64,000 bases of DNA from Ostrinia nubilalis. Its lineage: Eukaryota > Arthropoda > Insecta > Lepidoptera > Crambidae. A program made the position numbers and the translations under genes. The DNA is taken from assembly GCF_963855985.1 (NCBI RefSeq), contig NC_087093.1, positions 11,539,501-11,603,500 on the forward strand, written 5' to 3'. Below the pieces are notes generated by a model that did no database searches, was not told the origin of the DNA, and was given only the letters and a program-made list of their open reading frames with translations. Shown here piece after piece: positions 43,301 through 53,190 of this stretch; position 1 is the stretch's first letter, and the number at the start of each line of letters is the position of its first letter.

Positions 43301-46213
43301 TACCATATCGGCATGTTACAGAATCAATTTATCATGAAGAAATTAAGTTGCGGGCTTCACGCGTTAGTTTGGTTGAACCTTTAGGGCATGGCTACACTCT
43401 TTAGAGGAATTTAAATTCTTCTTGCCATCAACATGAAGAAGATACTCAGTCTGAGAACTCCAAACATTAGTAAACATCGTTGACGTAGTTGAAAAAAAGT
43501 TGACTTTTGGCGCGAGGTTAATATGCAGCATAGATTTTAAATAACTAATGCATAGATTCAAATATTCGCAAAACATTCTGCTTAGAAACACAGAAAACAT
43601 TGTGTGAAAACAATAACGCCTTTATGATTTGTATTTTTAATAAACACTAATTAATAAATATAAAAGTGCAAAAAGTATTGATGTGGAACCGTTATATGCT
43701 CATAAACAAACCAAGAGAACAATTTCGTATAAATTTTACTCTAAAATAAAAATAAATTCTTATAGCTTGTGAAATTGTCCAAAGATTTAAAATTCACAAA
43801 GTAGTAAGTAAAGTAAATTGACAAAGTAGATTTTGAATTTTTTTAACTTTTTTCTTCATAATATGGCTATTATTTTTAATTTGATTTTGAAATAAAACAC
43901 ACAAAAATAGTTATGAAAAGGAGTACAGCAGAAAATTTTACGATGTTTGATAAGAAACATTGTATGGATAATTTTTGTATTATTTTCCATTTTCTTCCCT
44001 AAACTTTTAATTTTTGTCGAATTTCAATATCGAACTACTACGTGTGATATATCATTAAAAAGACAAGAAGCTAGAGATGTTTTTAAAATCATTGGCAATC
44101 CACTATCACCATTTTTTTTTAATCAAATTCCAAGTTTCACACAGTTTCCTGCCAAACACCCTGTATAATCCCTAATCTCATAATTTCCTAAATTTTCCGA
44201 TGAAAAGCATAATATTATCAATTTGATTAGATAATCACAACTTTCTTATGTATTCTCGTACGTAGGTACGTACGAGAATACATAAGAAAGTTGTGATAGC
44301 ATTATCATCATCACACAACTAACCCAAAATATGTTATTTGATAGCCAAATATGATTTAGACAGTCGACAAATAAATGGATATTGATAAAATATGTAACAG
44401 GATATTCCTAGAATCCTACTTGTATGATACTTATTTAATTTAATTTAAGTTTTCTTAATAAATAAAGAAATTAATCAAGTTCCCAAATGCTTTTGCTAGA
44501 ATTTTCTTTCTGTTGTTGCCAGCAGACTGAGTGAAATTCCCTTCCTCTCCCAACATGGCATGGTATCTCCCAACACCTATTTACTATTATGGAAGCAATA
44601 AACTTATTCGAGTATTGAGTACTATGCTACTTATAGTCCGATTTTTAATTCGACGGAATTCTGACAGCTGTCATTTTTTGACAATTCAGATGTAATAAGC
44701 CTTTTTTGCTTTGAATTATTAATAAATAATATGAAATGAAATTTCATCAAGTACAACTTACAAGAATGAACTATTGTTTGTTTTGTGAATTTAATGTACC
44801 CTAATTATTATGTACATTTTAATGATTAAATAGAAAAAAACGTGTTTTTAACACGGTAAAACAACATATTATCATAAACGAAAATATGCATTGATCATCA
44901 ATCATCATTATCGTCATCATAATCAACTTGGATTATAAAATTGGCATCTTGTTAAATTGATTATTTTATGAAGCTAAGATTTTATTAACAAAAGGATTTT
45001 CATAAAAAAGGTTTGTAACCCATGGATTATTGGCCAGGGAGTCCAGTAATAGAAAAATAATTTCCCAATTTTTTTTGTAACTTCAAAAGTATGATAATAA
45101 AAATTCAAATACATAACCATTTTGAAATGATCGGTACATTTTTAAGCCTTAGTTTTTCAAGTGAAACCTTAAATTCAAGAAAGGATTATTTTTTAATTTA
45201 TGAAAATGCTCTCCATTCTTAGTGGGAATGTTTCAATGTGGACAACACTTCTGAAATGTCAAAATTCCGTCGAATTAAAAATCAGAGTTTAGATGGTATT
45301 ACTACCTTTTGATCTAATATAGAACACGTTCACCTGTAAGAAATATCTAAATTCGTCTCTTTAAAATTAAATCTACTACCATCCAGAAATCACCAGAGTC
45401 TTAAATTTTTTTAAACATTAATTGGGTTGTAACACTTGAAGTTTTCACTGTTTTCATGTACGACCTTAACGTCTGATATGGCTTATTTAACCGCCAAAAC
45501 ATGTAATGTTCCTAATCAATATCCCAACTACAAGTGCCTTTTTATTTTTAATTTCCCTATTCGAAACTACGACCCTTACCGGCTTTCCAACCACTTCACC
45601 ACAGGAATGTTGAAAAGCAGTGCAGTGTTAGGTATCAATAAAATACCGTTAAAAATATCCTACTAATATTATAAATGTGAAAGTTTGTGTGGATGTATGG
45701 ATGTTTGTTACTCTTTCACTCAAAAACTACTTAACGGATTTTGATGAAACTTTACAGTATTATTATTTATAACCCAGAATAACATACTTAAGCTATAATT
45801 TATGACGATCTGTGACAAACTAAATTTCTCGCGGGTGAAGACGGGCAAAAGCTAGTTATGGAAATAAACGTTTTTGTTCATGTAAAAAAGTTTTCGCCAA
45901 TGCACGTCAGTACTGGAATTTGCAGGAACTTGTTAAGTAGGCGAATAATTATTATTTATCAACCACTTACATTAAACCAACATGTTATGAGTTTCCACCT
46001 CACGTTCGCATACGGCCACAGCGCAGGATCTTCAGCCTTTGTGAAGTCAATCGTCAACAGTTTCGTTGCTATAAAAACTAAATGCACAAACGCCGAAATA
46101 AAAACGCATAGCCGCACTCTTAAAATATTTTCACTTGTTTTATAAACCCCTTTAGTTGGTAAATTAATTTTTTCATTCACCATAAACTTTACTATATTGT
46201 CGAATTTCCACAT
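37101..46213 (-). CDS. ADTRP: AIG1/ADTRP-family membrane protein
   Basis: Four exons on the minus strand, 46213-45971, 41504-41364, 39866-39646 and 37299-37101, join in phase into 267 codons and TAG. The family (FAR-17a/AIG1) has about six membrane spans; human AIG1 and ADTRP are threonine hydrolases of fatty-acid esters of hydroxy fatty acids. Visible features: a span after residue 30 (RLCVFISAFVHLVFIAT), WKLIT with the probable catalytic T77, FWRLWNKDQLLLAP, VPFWTQHCMHTVTLVF with the family His (160 or 163), and spans around TSMVPGLSVMMTVITVYC and FKLGLLVLYIIVEHLFYFTG. The acceptor of exon 3 is ATTACAG at 39867; using the nearer TTTAG would bring in a stop. Introns hold a GC-rich foldback, several MITEs and a Helitron. 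Length is slightly above the vertebrate homologues because of an extended N-terminus. Confidence 0.87.
37376..37631. mobile_element. MITE with TAGTCCGTCA ends
   Basis: TAGTCCGTCAGTTAA and inverted TAGTCCGTCATGTTTAA, each followed by ATCAAAAAATA, bound 256 bases in intron 3 of the ADTRP-like gene. Confidence 0.7.
37724..37771. repeat. Hairpin with 16-bp perfect stem
   Basis: AAAAGTGCCAGTGCAT pairs perfectly with ATGCACTGGCACTTTT across a 16-nt loop, in intron 3 of the ADTRP-like gene. The stem is too short for a normal animal pre-miRNA. Confidence 0.7.
37909..38157. other. GC-rich intronic block, unassigned
   Basis: GC-rich stretch (CCCCGCGCTGGCCAGACGAC and following) in intron 3 of the ADTRP-like gene. 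It has short ORFs but no splice pattern that I can support. Confidence 0.3.
38274..39516. mobile_element. GC-rich foldback element D with CCGGCGACTGGGACC words
   Basis: The outer inverted ends, CTCGAACTTAGCGGGCAGCG, lie near 38292 and 39500. Both arms carry GGGCAGCGG-type GC repeats, then several oppositely oriented copies of TCCGGCGACTGGGACC (38499, inverted 38529, 38570; mirrored at 39180-39258). The loop holds a separate MITE (38593-39121). Its ORFs are by-products of the simple GC repeats. No target duplication was fixed. Confidence 0.7.
38593..39121. mobile_element. MITE with CATCCATAAAGTACGTCACA ends
   Basis: Left TAGGGGGTCATCCATAAAG and right, inverted, TAGGGGCCATCCATAAAG, both followed by TACGTCACACG. 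Subterminal G-rich runs and GTGACA/TGTCAC repeats on both sides strengthen the pairing. It is nested in the loop of element D. Confidence 0.75.
40196..40701. mobile_element. Mariner-type element with about 110-bp TIRs
   Basis: 506 bases with TA duplications and ends CAGGGTGTTAGGTAAATGGG; the inverted pairing continues through CATGTTAACATGG and GACTTCACCATACC. The middle contains an (AC)n run at 40302-40336. It lies in intron 2 of the ADTRP-like gene. Confidence 0.85.
42412..42541. mobile_element. GGCTGAGTTGCACCA MITE, copy 3
   Basis: Ends TAGGCTGAGTTGTACCATC and inverted AAGGCTGAGTTGTACTTGC; interior ACTTTGACAAACGTCAAAAA. It lies in intron 1 of the ADTRP-like gene. Confidence 0.8.
42904..43008. 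mobile_element. GGCTGAGTTGCACCA MITE, copy 4 (diverged)
   Basis: Ends TAAGGCTAAGTTGCATCATT and inverted TTAGGCGGAGTTGCAGCACC. It is shorter than its relatives and the most diverged copy. Confidence 0.7.
44234..44297. repeat. Perfect 31-bp palindrome with a 2-nt loop
   Basis: Arms 44234-44264 and 44267-44297 are exact reverse complements (core TTCTTATGTATTCTCGTACG). There is no transposon end or target duplication. Confidence 0.9.
44638..45284. mobile_element. TIR element with CCGATTTTTAATTCGACGGA ends
   Basis: Left CCGATTTTTAATTCGACGGA and right inverted CTGATTTTTAATTCGACGGA, each followed by ATTCTGACA or ATTTTGACA, bound 647 AT-rich bases without coding capacity. Confidence 0.8.
45658..45855 (+). 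mobile_element. Lep1-type Helitron in ADTRP-like intron 1
   Basis: TCCTACTAATATTATAAATG at the start and CTAG at 45852-45855; it lacks part of the 3' hairpin (GAAGACGGGC). It lies 115 bases from the exon 1 donor. Confidence 0.85.
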
Positions 46214-46670
46214 TTTAGTGCTGTGTCCGTCACTTGTGAGATTCCTATTCAGAATGAGACAAATCGTTTGGCCTTATCGGCAACCGACTCGCGACCTGTC
46301 ATAGATCAGTAGTTGTGTATTTTCCGTATGTTATAGCACCGCATTTACTCGCTGCTCTATAATTGGCACTACCTTTGATTTGAATAGCTCGTAGACATTG
46401 AAATAATCGTTACTAACTTTAAGGTTGATGGCTAATGCGATTCGGCGAGGAAAAGATAATCAAATTGGTGACGTCAATGACATGATAAAGTTTATGGTCA
46501 TCATCATAAATATTGGTAACTTATTTCAAGGAAGTTGATTATTTCCAACCGTTCAATGATTTTGAAAATAATAATTAGTGGTGATCGAATTTTATTGTAT
46601 TCAATATGAATTGTATTTTTATTTTAATTATAAGACAAGCTTATCAGTACTTTCTTTCTCTATATTACTA

Positions 46671-46843
46671 TCCTACTAATATTATAAATGCGAAAGTTTG
46701 GATGTCTGGATGTTTGTTACTCTTTCACAACTACTGAACGGATTTTGATGAAACTTTACAGTATTATTTTTTATAACCCAGAATAACATAATAGTGTATA
46801 ATTTATGACGATCTGTGACAAAATAAATTTCACGCGGGTGAAG
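46671..46843 (+). mobile_element. Lep1-type Helitron, 3' truncated
   Basis: It starts TCCTACTAATATTATAAATG and stops after CACGCGGGTGAAG, just before the usual hairpin completion and CTAG, which are missing. A 6-base deletion also removes part of CACGCAAAAACTACTG. Confidence 0.8.
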
Positions 46844-47267
46844 CTTAAAATTTTATTTTTTCTGACTATTCCGACCATTATGATATTACGTTTCTTGCGA
46901 GGAAGGCAATAGAAATTTACTAAACCGTTGATTTTCATCAATAAACCAGTTTGTTTCCAAAGGTACCGCTCCTTACCCAAATTAAATATTCATCCTGAAA
47001 AGTTACCTTAGTGTTTCTAGCGGTCTTTCTTTGACGGCTCGGCAGACGGACGACAGCACATAAAGGAAACACTGTGGCATCTTATGCTGTTGCAATAGAG
47101 GCGATTTTGCGACAATAATGTATAGTCTGATGTAATGTCGACTGTACCTGGGGTAAAAAGTAGTCGCCAAAATATGTAGCTCTACCTACATCGTCTTGAA
47201 TATTACTTAATGTACTAGTATTTTGTTACTCTTTTCTGACTCTACAACTACTGATAGTCACAAAAAT
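46844..47267. other. Intergenic, nothing recognised
   Basis: No gene or repeat recognised between the truncated Helitron and the next MITE. Confidence 0.35.
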
Positions 47268-47385
47268 AAGGCTCAGTTGCACCACCGTATTTTAACCATA
47301 ACAATGACCGGTGCTTTTTGCATAGAGTTTGACAGATTTTTGACGTTTCCCAAAGTTAAAGTAAGATGGTGCAACTCAGCCTAAG
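47268..47385. mobile_element. GGCTGAGTTGCACCA MITE, copy 5
   Basis: TAA|GGCTCAGTTGCACCACC and inverted TAA/TTA|GGCTGAGTTGCACCATC with TAA on both outer sides, the target duplication expected for Harbinger-type MITEs. Confidence 0.82.
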
Positions 47386-47583
47386 TGTTGAAATTATTTG
47401 CAGGAATAGCACAAATTTAGGATGTTTTACTTTTATCGCTAAAAACGGTTTTTGTAAGATAACACGGGATGAGACCAGTTGGTTAAAATCTCAAAGGCAA
47501 ACACACATTTACCTATTGGTGACAATAGTAGGCCAACGGTTTTGGATCGCCAATTAGGTTCCTAGTTCGATCCCCGTCGAAAA

Positions 47584-47627
47584 AAAATTGTCTATACACT
47601 CTTAGGAGAAAGTGTATAGACAATTTT
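47584..47627. repeat. Perfect 17-bp hairpin
   Basis: AAAATTGTCTATACACT pairs with its exact complement across a 10-nt loop. Confidence 0.8.
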
Positions 47628-47871
47628 GATAGATAATTGTATGGTCTTAAACCTTGTCATACATATTTTTGTGATAAAACTTACCGTTTGAATTTGAATT
47701 TTTTTTTAGCACAGTCGGATCGATGGGCACTTTTCACAGTTAATTCATAATGGTGCTCCGAACATTCGTACCAATTTTCAGCTGTATGCGAATTATTGCA
47801 GGGTTCATGTCTAATTTGACTGGACTATACATGCATAATATTTATAGTTCACTTGAGGTAAACAAGACTTA

Positions 47872-47989
47872 CGCCCGTTTACACCATCAATCCCTAATTT
47901 ATAAGTGACCCCTATGAAAACGAAATTCCTGATAAGTATAACCATAGGGGTCACTTAAAAATTAGGGGTTGGTGGTGAAAACGGGCAGT
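47872..47989. mobile_element. Palindromic MITE, CGCCCGTTTACACCA ends
   Basis: About 45-bp imperfect inverted ends (CGCCCGTTTACACCATCAAT; TAAGTGACCCCTATG pairs perfectly) bound 118 bases. TTA precedes the left end. Confidence 0.8.
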
Positions 47990-48078
47990 ATTTTCTTAAT
48001 TTGATGCCTAAAAATTACTAGGAAGCTTTTCAGAAAATAAGAAGCCAAATTACAAAGGCAAATTGTGGTTTATAAGGT

Positions 48079-48363
48079 GTGAGTTATCTTGAAAAAAGTT
48101 TTAACTGTACTGTAACCACAAGTACACGAGCTCATGGTCACCAGAGGACAAATATTGTATTATTTATTCCTGGCAAAAACCTCTCAAGAAGATACGTGTT
48201 TGTCTCCATTGAATGTATTAATATGACAAAAAATAGAAAATGGACAAACCGTGTCAATCTCAAAATAACCATCGTGTGTCATCTTTTGTTGTTTGTAATA
48301 GGTGTTATTTTTCATCTAAAAAGTCACAATTGGTTGCGACCGTACTTTGACCTAACCTTGTAA
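48079..48363 (+). CDS. Hypothetical ORF, possible first exon
   Basis: A 94-codon frame. From the internal ATG at 48223 it reads MTKNRKWTNRVNLKITIVCH then a hydrophobic span (LLLFVIGVIFHL) and WLRPYFDLTL. The final codons coincide with a consensus donor (TTG|TAAGTA, or an exon ending ACCTT|GTAAGT). A short membrane-anchored start of a gene is possible, but I found no following exon. Function unknown; it may be chance. Confidence 0.25.
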   Translation: MSYLEKSFNCTVTTSTRAHGHQRTNIVLFIPGKNLSRRYVFVSIECINMTKNRKWTNRVNLKITIVCHLLLFVIGVIFHLKSHNWLRPYFDLTL

Positions 48364-48429
48364 GTACTACTAGTAATACTATTTCTTGTTTATTAATTAA
48401 ACATATCTTTCTAAATATTAGCAATGAAT

Positions 48430-48722
48430 GAATTGCTAGTCGCTGACATAGCCCGACGGATAAGCAAGCTGACGTGGCAATGGGCTGGGCACATAGTACG
48501 CAGAACTGACGGCCGATGGGGCAGCAAGGTTCTGGAATGGAGGCCGCGCACCGGAAAACGCAGCGTGGAACGTCCACCTACAAGGTGGACCGACGACATC
48601 GTAAAGGTAGCTGGGAAGCGCTGGACGCAGGCCACTACCAATCGATCAACGTGGAAAGCATTGGGGGAGGCCTATGTTCAGCAGTGGACGTCCTATGGCT
48701 GAAATGATGATGATGATGATGA
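48430..48722 (+). mobile_element. RTE LINE 3' fragment, (TGA)n-tail subfamily
   Basis: Open for about 90 codons: LLVADIARRISKLTWQWAGH, VRRTDGRWGSKVLEWRPR, RPPTRWTDDIVKVAGKRW and STWKALGEAYVQQWTSYG, then stop and ATGATGATGATGATGA. It is the best-preserved copy of this subfamily here. Confidence 0.88.
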
Positions 48723-49159
48723 ATCGCTTTTGCACCTAGATGTGATTAGATTTACTGTTTTGCATCTCATGAGCATGACGGACATATTTTGTACATACGA
48801 CAGCACATTAGGCTATAAATTTTTGTTCTAAAATATCACTTATTACAATAACATAAGGTGGCACAGTGTTAAGCTTTATATGTACCTATATCGTGGTCGG
48901 CTCCTAAATATTTACCATGCTCAAGGTGATTCACCATGGTCGCTGCGTCAGTACTATGCCAATAGTTTTTGGGGAAATCACTGATATATGTTTGCGATCT
49001 AACATATAATATTAATATTTGTTTTGGTGAATGTTTTTCTGGATAATAGCTGAGAATGATTGGACTAATTCACAAAAATAAATATTATTTTGATGGATCG
49101 GAATTCTAATTAGGTACCTACATAAAATACGCAAACAGTAAGCAGTTGTAAGCCAAATT

Positions 49160-49340
49160 GTTGGCCGTTTGGTGTAGTGGTTCGAAACGGACTAGGTACT
49201 ATGCCGAGCGAGAGGTTCACTGCCATAATAAACGTCTGACATGACTCAATGGGGATGAGTGCTATACCTAGCTATTATGTTATTCGTGATACAGCCATTC
49301 GAAATCTGTCTCAAAATAAGCAAAAAGAATACGCTAAAGC
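49160..49340 (+). mobile_element. Candidate tRNA-derived SINE
   Basis: GGCCGTTTGGTGTAGTGGTT resembles a tRNA 5' arm plus A box, and GCGAGAGGTTCACTGCC about 40 bases later a B box. The body and tail are not defined. Confidence 0.35.
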
Positions 49341-49534
49341 TAAGCATAATTGCCTAGGTCTATCATTTGTTTTGTTTGGGAAATCACATTTTAAAAGATG
49401 ATTTCATGTATGCTTTAAGAATTAACAAAATCCACGAACACAGTACAAAAAAATGTAAACCGAATAGTCGAGAAATATTTTTAGCGCATGGAACGGAAAA
49501 CCAAAAGCGTACTTATACTTAGCAGTCGACTAAT

Positions 49535-49783
49535 GCTGGATTTCTATATTCAATCCTAATCCAAATTATACGGATTTGGATTGTCAACTGTCAAATTTTA
49601 ATATGTTTTTGGCCAAAATAACTGCGGTTTTTGATGTTTTTACATTTTCATATTGTTTATAAGACTATTTAAACAATATTAAAGTGTAAATGCATCGAAA
49701 ATTTTGGAAATATAATCTAAAACTGAATTCAATTTGACAGTTGTAATCCGGATTTGGACAAGGATTGAATATGGGAATCGGGC
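49535..49783. mobile_element. TIR element with CTATATTCAATCC ends
   Basis: Left GCTGGATTTCTATATTCAAT and right inverted GCCCGATTCCCATATTCAAT; pairing extends to CC(T/A)AATCC(A/G)AAT and CAACTGTCAAATT. About 249 bases. Confidence 0.75.
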
Positions 49784-49890
49784 GTAAGTCCTGTTCGAGT
49801 TTCCTTTGTCTAAGCCTAACTCCGCCCAAACGAAACTTTGTGGACGTCAGCCTAAAACTGTCTAGCGTTTAACTCAGTCAGTACTTGAGG

Positions 49891-50751
49891 TAGCAGGGTA
49901 GGAGAGGCAAGGGAGACCTCAAACGTCAGCGAGACTTCAGATATACATATGTATACAGGGTGGAATTTTGTAATGCCACCTGGAGGGAAAGTACTCTTAA
50001 TACTGTAGATAGAAAATTTTACTGAAAGAAAACATTCCTTTATTTTTGAAAAGAAAGAGAACTGCATTCATAGATTTTCGAAATTTTTCGAAAATTCACT
50101 ACCATGCCATACAATTTTCTGTAAATAATTAAGATAATTTATGATTTCATGGTTTTCCTTTCATTTGATTCATCAAGTTTGTTAGAGAGATTTCATCCTT
50201 ATACTTAACCCTAACGATCGATGCAATAAAAATACAGGTTGTAACTTTTAGCAGATTTTAGTTGTTTCGAGTCTCGGGTGTAGCAAGCAAATTTTTGGAA
50301 ATCTTTGAATGCAGTTCTATTTCTTTTAAAAAATAAAGGAATGTTTTCTTTGAGAATTTTTTTCTATCTACAATATTAAGAGTACTTTCCCTCCAGGTGG
50401 CATTACAAAATTCCACCCTGTATAGTTCCAATATACTAAACTGTCCTATCCACGACATTGACAGCGGGGCGTCACCGTCAATACCGGATCATTGGTTCCG
50501 ATTTTTGCGCCCCCCTGTCATTGAGTTTGGTGGGACAGTTTTTTTATAGCAGGGTAGGAGAGGCAAGGGAGACCTCAATCGTCAGCGAGACTTCAGATAT
50601 AGTTCCAATATACTAAACTGTCCTGTCCATGACATTGACAGTGGGGCGCCACCGTCAATACCGGATCACTGGTTCCGATTTTTGCCATGTTGGAAACCAT
50701 ATAGTTGAACGATGGTAGCGCCACCCTGTCATTGAGTTTGGTGGGACAGTT
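49891..50751. repeat. Tandem segmental duplication, one copy holding a MITE
   Basis: Copy 1 is 49891-49944 plus 50423-50540; copy 2 is 50547-50751. Both share AGCAGGGTAGGAGAGGCAAG, GAGACTTCAGATAT, AGTTCCAATATACTAAACTG and CACCGTCAATACCGGATCA. The element at 49956-50420 separates the halves of copy 1 and is absent from copy 2, so it inserted after the duplication or was lost with it. Copy 2 has a further 25-base segment missing from copy 1. Confidence 0.88.
49956..50420. mobile_element. Mariner-type element with long TIRs
   Basis: 465 bases, TA duplications, ends CAGGGTGGAATTTTGTAATG; pairing continues for over 60 bases through CCACCTGGAGGGAAAGTACT and again through AAAGAAAACATTCCTTTATT further in. 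No transposase remains. Confidence 0.88.
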
Positions 50752-51130
50752 CAGCGTAGGTCATCTATATGCTTAAGAATTTTGTGCTCTGTCACGTCAC
50801 AATAATAAATGTATGTCAATATCACCCCTCCCGTGCCGCTCCCATACTCCAGGTTACTGACTGAGTTAAGTGCTCGACTTATAGTAGAGTTTTTTTTAAA
50901 TAACAAAGATGGCGTAGTGTGCAGTCGAAAACCTGCCTCGTGCCGTCTATGATTAAACGTTTATCTTTTAATAAATAAACGAGTTGTTTTGGCCGATAAT
51001 TAATTAATAGGTACTTGCATTTTGATTAACCTTCTGCAACGATAACGTCTGGACAAATATTTTTAATTGCATGCAATCAATATTATTAGCGTACTTAATA
51101 TAATACCTACTTAAATTACTTATAGATAAA
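50752..51130. other. Intergenic, nothing recognised
   Basis: No gene or repeat seen. Confidence 0.35.
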
Positions 51131-51310
51131 CTAGCGGACGCCCGCGACTTCGTACGCGTGGATCCCGTTTTACCCCCTTAGGGATGGAGTTTCGTAAAAT
51201 CCTTTCTTAGCGGATGCCTACGTCATAACATCTACCTGCATGTCAAATTTCAGCCCGATCCGTCCAGTGGTTTGGGCTGTGCGTTGATAGATCACTATAA
51301 TCAGTCAGTC
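51131..51310 (-). mobile_element. Helitron-like repeat with CTAG end
   Basis: On the minus strand it contains TGACTGATTATAGTGATC, GGATTTTACGAAACTCCATC and CGCGTACGAAGTCGCGGGCG and ends CGCTAG (near 51131). It is the full-end relative of the copies at 12418 and 19960. Confidence 0.65.
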
Positions 51311-51473
51311 ACATTTGAGTTACATATTTTAGATTTCATAATATAAGTCATATACCAAGGTATTTTACTTTAGGTGTATTTTCAACTACGTATTTATGAA
51401 ATGCATAAATAAAGTAATTAATAGATACAACCGAAAGGTGAGAGGAATGAGTTTCTATAATTAAGTTTGTTTT

Positions 51474-51532
51474 TATATTAATTGATTCACACAATATTGT
51501 AGAGCGTACATATGTGTGAATCAATTAATATA
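51474..51532. repeat. Perfect 20-bp hairpin
   Basis: TATATTAATTGATTCACACA (51474-51493) and its exact complement (51513-51532) around a 19-nt loop. Confidence 0.85.
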
Positions 51533-51950
51533 CGTTTATACTAGTACTATGATCTGTGAACTGTTTAAATGATTGATGATCGTGCTTATTTTTATATAGA
51601 TTTAATTTGTGTCGGCAGGTATCGAACCAATGAGTCTCCCAGTGACTTGGCCCGTGGCCGCGTGGACCAAAGCTAAAGGTGGGACTAGCAACTAGGCTCA
51701 CTCTAAGAATAACCCTAAGATTTGTATATTCCACTCAATTACTAAGCCTTATTGGACCACTACCACTGGACTCGAACTAGTGTTCCTCTGTTCTTGAATC
51801 GGTAGTCCGACACTGACTCTTTGTGTTGCATGAAAAGTTCTTCTTTTTTGTTTAAGGTCAGGTTTGGGATATTTCGACCCACAAAGTGCAGACCTCCCCA
51901 ATGCATTCCGCCAACGTCACGTTGCACCAAAGGTTTTTATTTTAATACAG

Positions 51951-52175
51951 TAAGGCCCGGTTTTTTGATTCGTAGTTAAAATAACCAATGGTCAAATTTG
52001 ACAGCTGTCAAATGACAAGTGGTTAAATATTAGAAAAAAATGTTTTTCGAACAATGGTTAGCTCGACTTTTAATACATTTTTTAACTATTACTTAACATT
52101 TTGTTAATATTTAACCATTAGTAGCAAAATTTAACAATTTGTTATTTTAACTATGAATCAAAAAACTGGGCCTTA
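51951..52175. mobile_element. MITE with TAAGGCCCGGTTTTTTGATT ends
   Basis: 34-bp inverted ends (AAGGCCCGGTTTTTTGATTC then TAGTTAAAATAAC) with three mismatches; the interior has GGTCAAATTTGACAGCTGTC. Confidence 0.82.
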
Positions 52176-52184
52176 GTAGTTAGT

Positions 52185-52290
52185 GTGTGTACGTGTATAT
52201 GCACATAACGATAGTGTAATGACTATTAAAACTTTTGAAAAACGAATAGTATCGAGCCACCACACGTAAAACTCACTCGCCTACTTTAAA
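52185..52290. mobile_element. MITE fragment, family of 20600-20764
   Basis: GTGTGTGTACGTGTATATGC, ATAACGATAGTGTAATGACT and AAAACTTTTGAAAAACGAAT match the two FAR-intron copies; the left TIR is lost. Confidence 0.7.
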
Positions 52291-52805
52291 AAGAAAATTG
52301 TACTTTGAACCTCTGTACTAGATATGAATAAACGCTATCTATGTGGTATTGAAGACATTACCAACGCGGCTCTACAAGGTCGCACCATCCAGCGCACTTC
52401 TGAGGAAGTGTAACGGTTAACCGGCAGATGGCGCTAAAGAAAAAAAAATTGGTTGTGTTGATTCGTTTTTATTGTAGGTGTAGAGTTCTAAATTTTGCCT
52501 AGTTTTTTTTTTGTATTAGATGTAAAGAAAATTATACATTTTGATTTCGAACTTATAACGAAATTAACCCTAATTCTAGCGCAGTCGGGTAAAAATAATG
52601 TAGTTAATGTTGATAATATAAAATGATACAGCGAAAAAAAAAATTCCATAATGATGCGGCACGCAATCAAAAAGAAGGGAAAAAACATTTTTAACGATCT
52701 TAAAATAAAATCTCCGAATTTTCATGGAATAATTTTTAAGTCACTAAAAGAGCTCTAAAATAAAGAGCAGCCTCTTTGAGTGAAGATAGAGTTTTAAGTT
52801 TTTTT

Positions 52806-53190
52806 AACCGACTTCAAAAAAGGAGGAGGTTATATGTTCGACTGTATGTATTTTTTTTTTCTATGTATGTTCACCTATTACTCCGTCAATTGTGGACCGA
52901 TTTTCAAAATTCTTTTTTTGTTCGATAGGGTACACTTCTGAGGTGGTCCCATTGTCACCAGGTCAGGATCTGATGATGGGATCCTAGGGAAATCAAGGGC
53001 AACCCTCAAATTTTATACACGTCACGTTTGGAGTCGGTGCAGGCAAACTATACATGTTTCATAATCTTGGCACCGACTCCAGAAGTATCAATCATGGTAT
53101 ACCTACATAAATATTAATTCGTCCTAATAAATAAGTAGGAAATTAGTAATTATTTTTCTACTTTTTAGTATAGGTTTTTTGGAGTCGGTT
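52806..53190. mobile_element. MITE with AACCGACTTCAAAAAAGGAG ends, long copy
   Basis: AACCGACTTCAAAAAAGGAG and inverted AACCGACTCCAAAAAACC bound 385 bases, with a second inner pair GGAGTCGGTGC and GCACCGACTCC near 53030-53072. It contains GGTCAGGATCTGATGATGGG. Confidence 0.7.
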
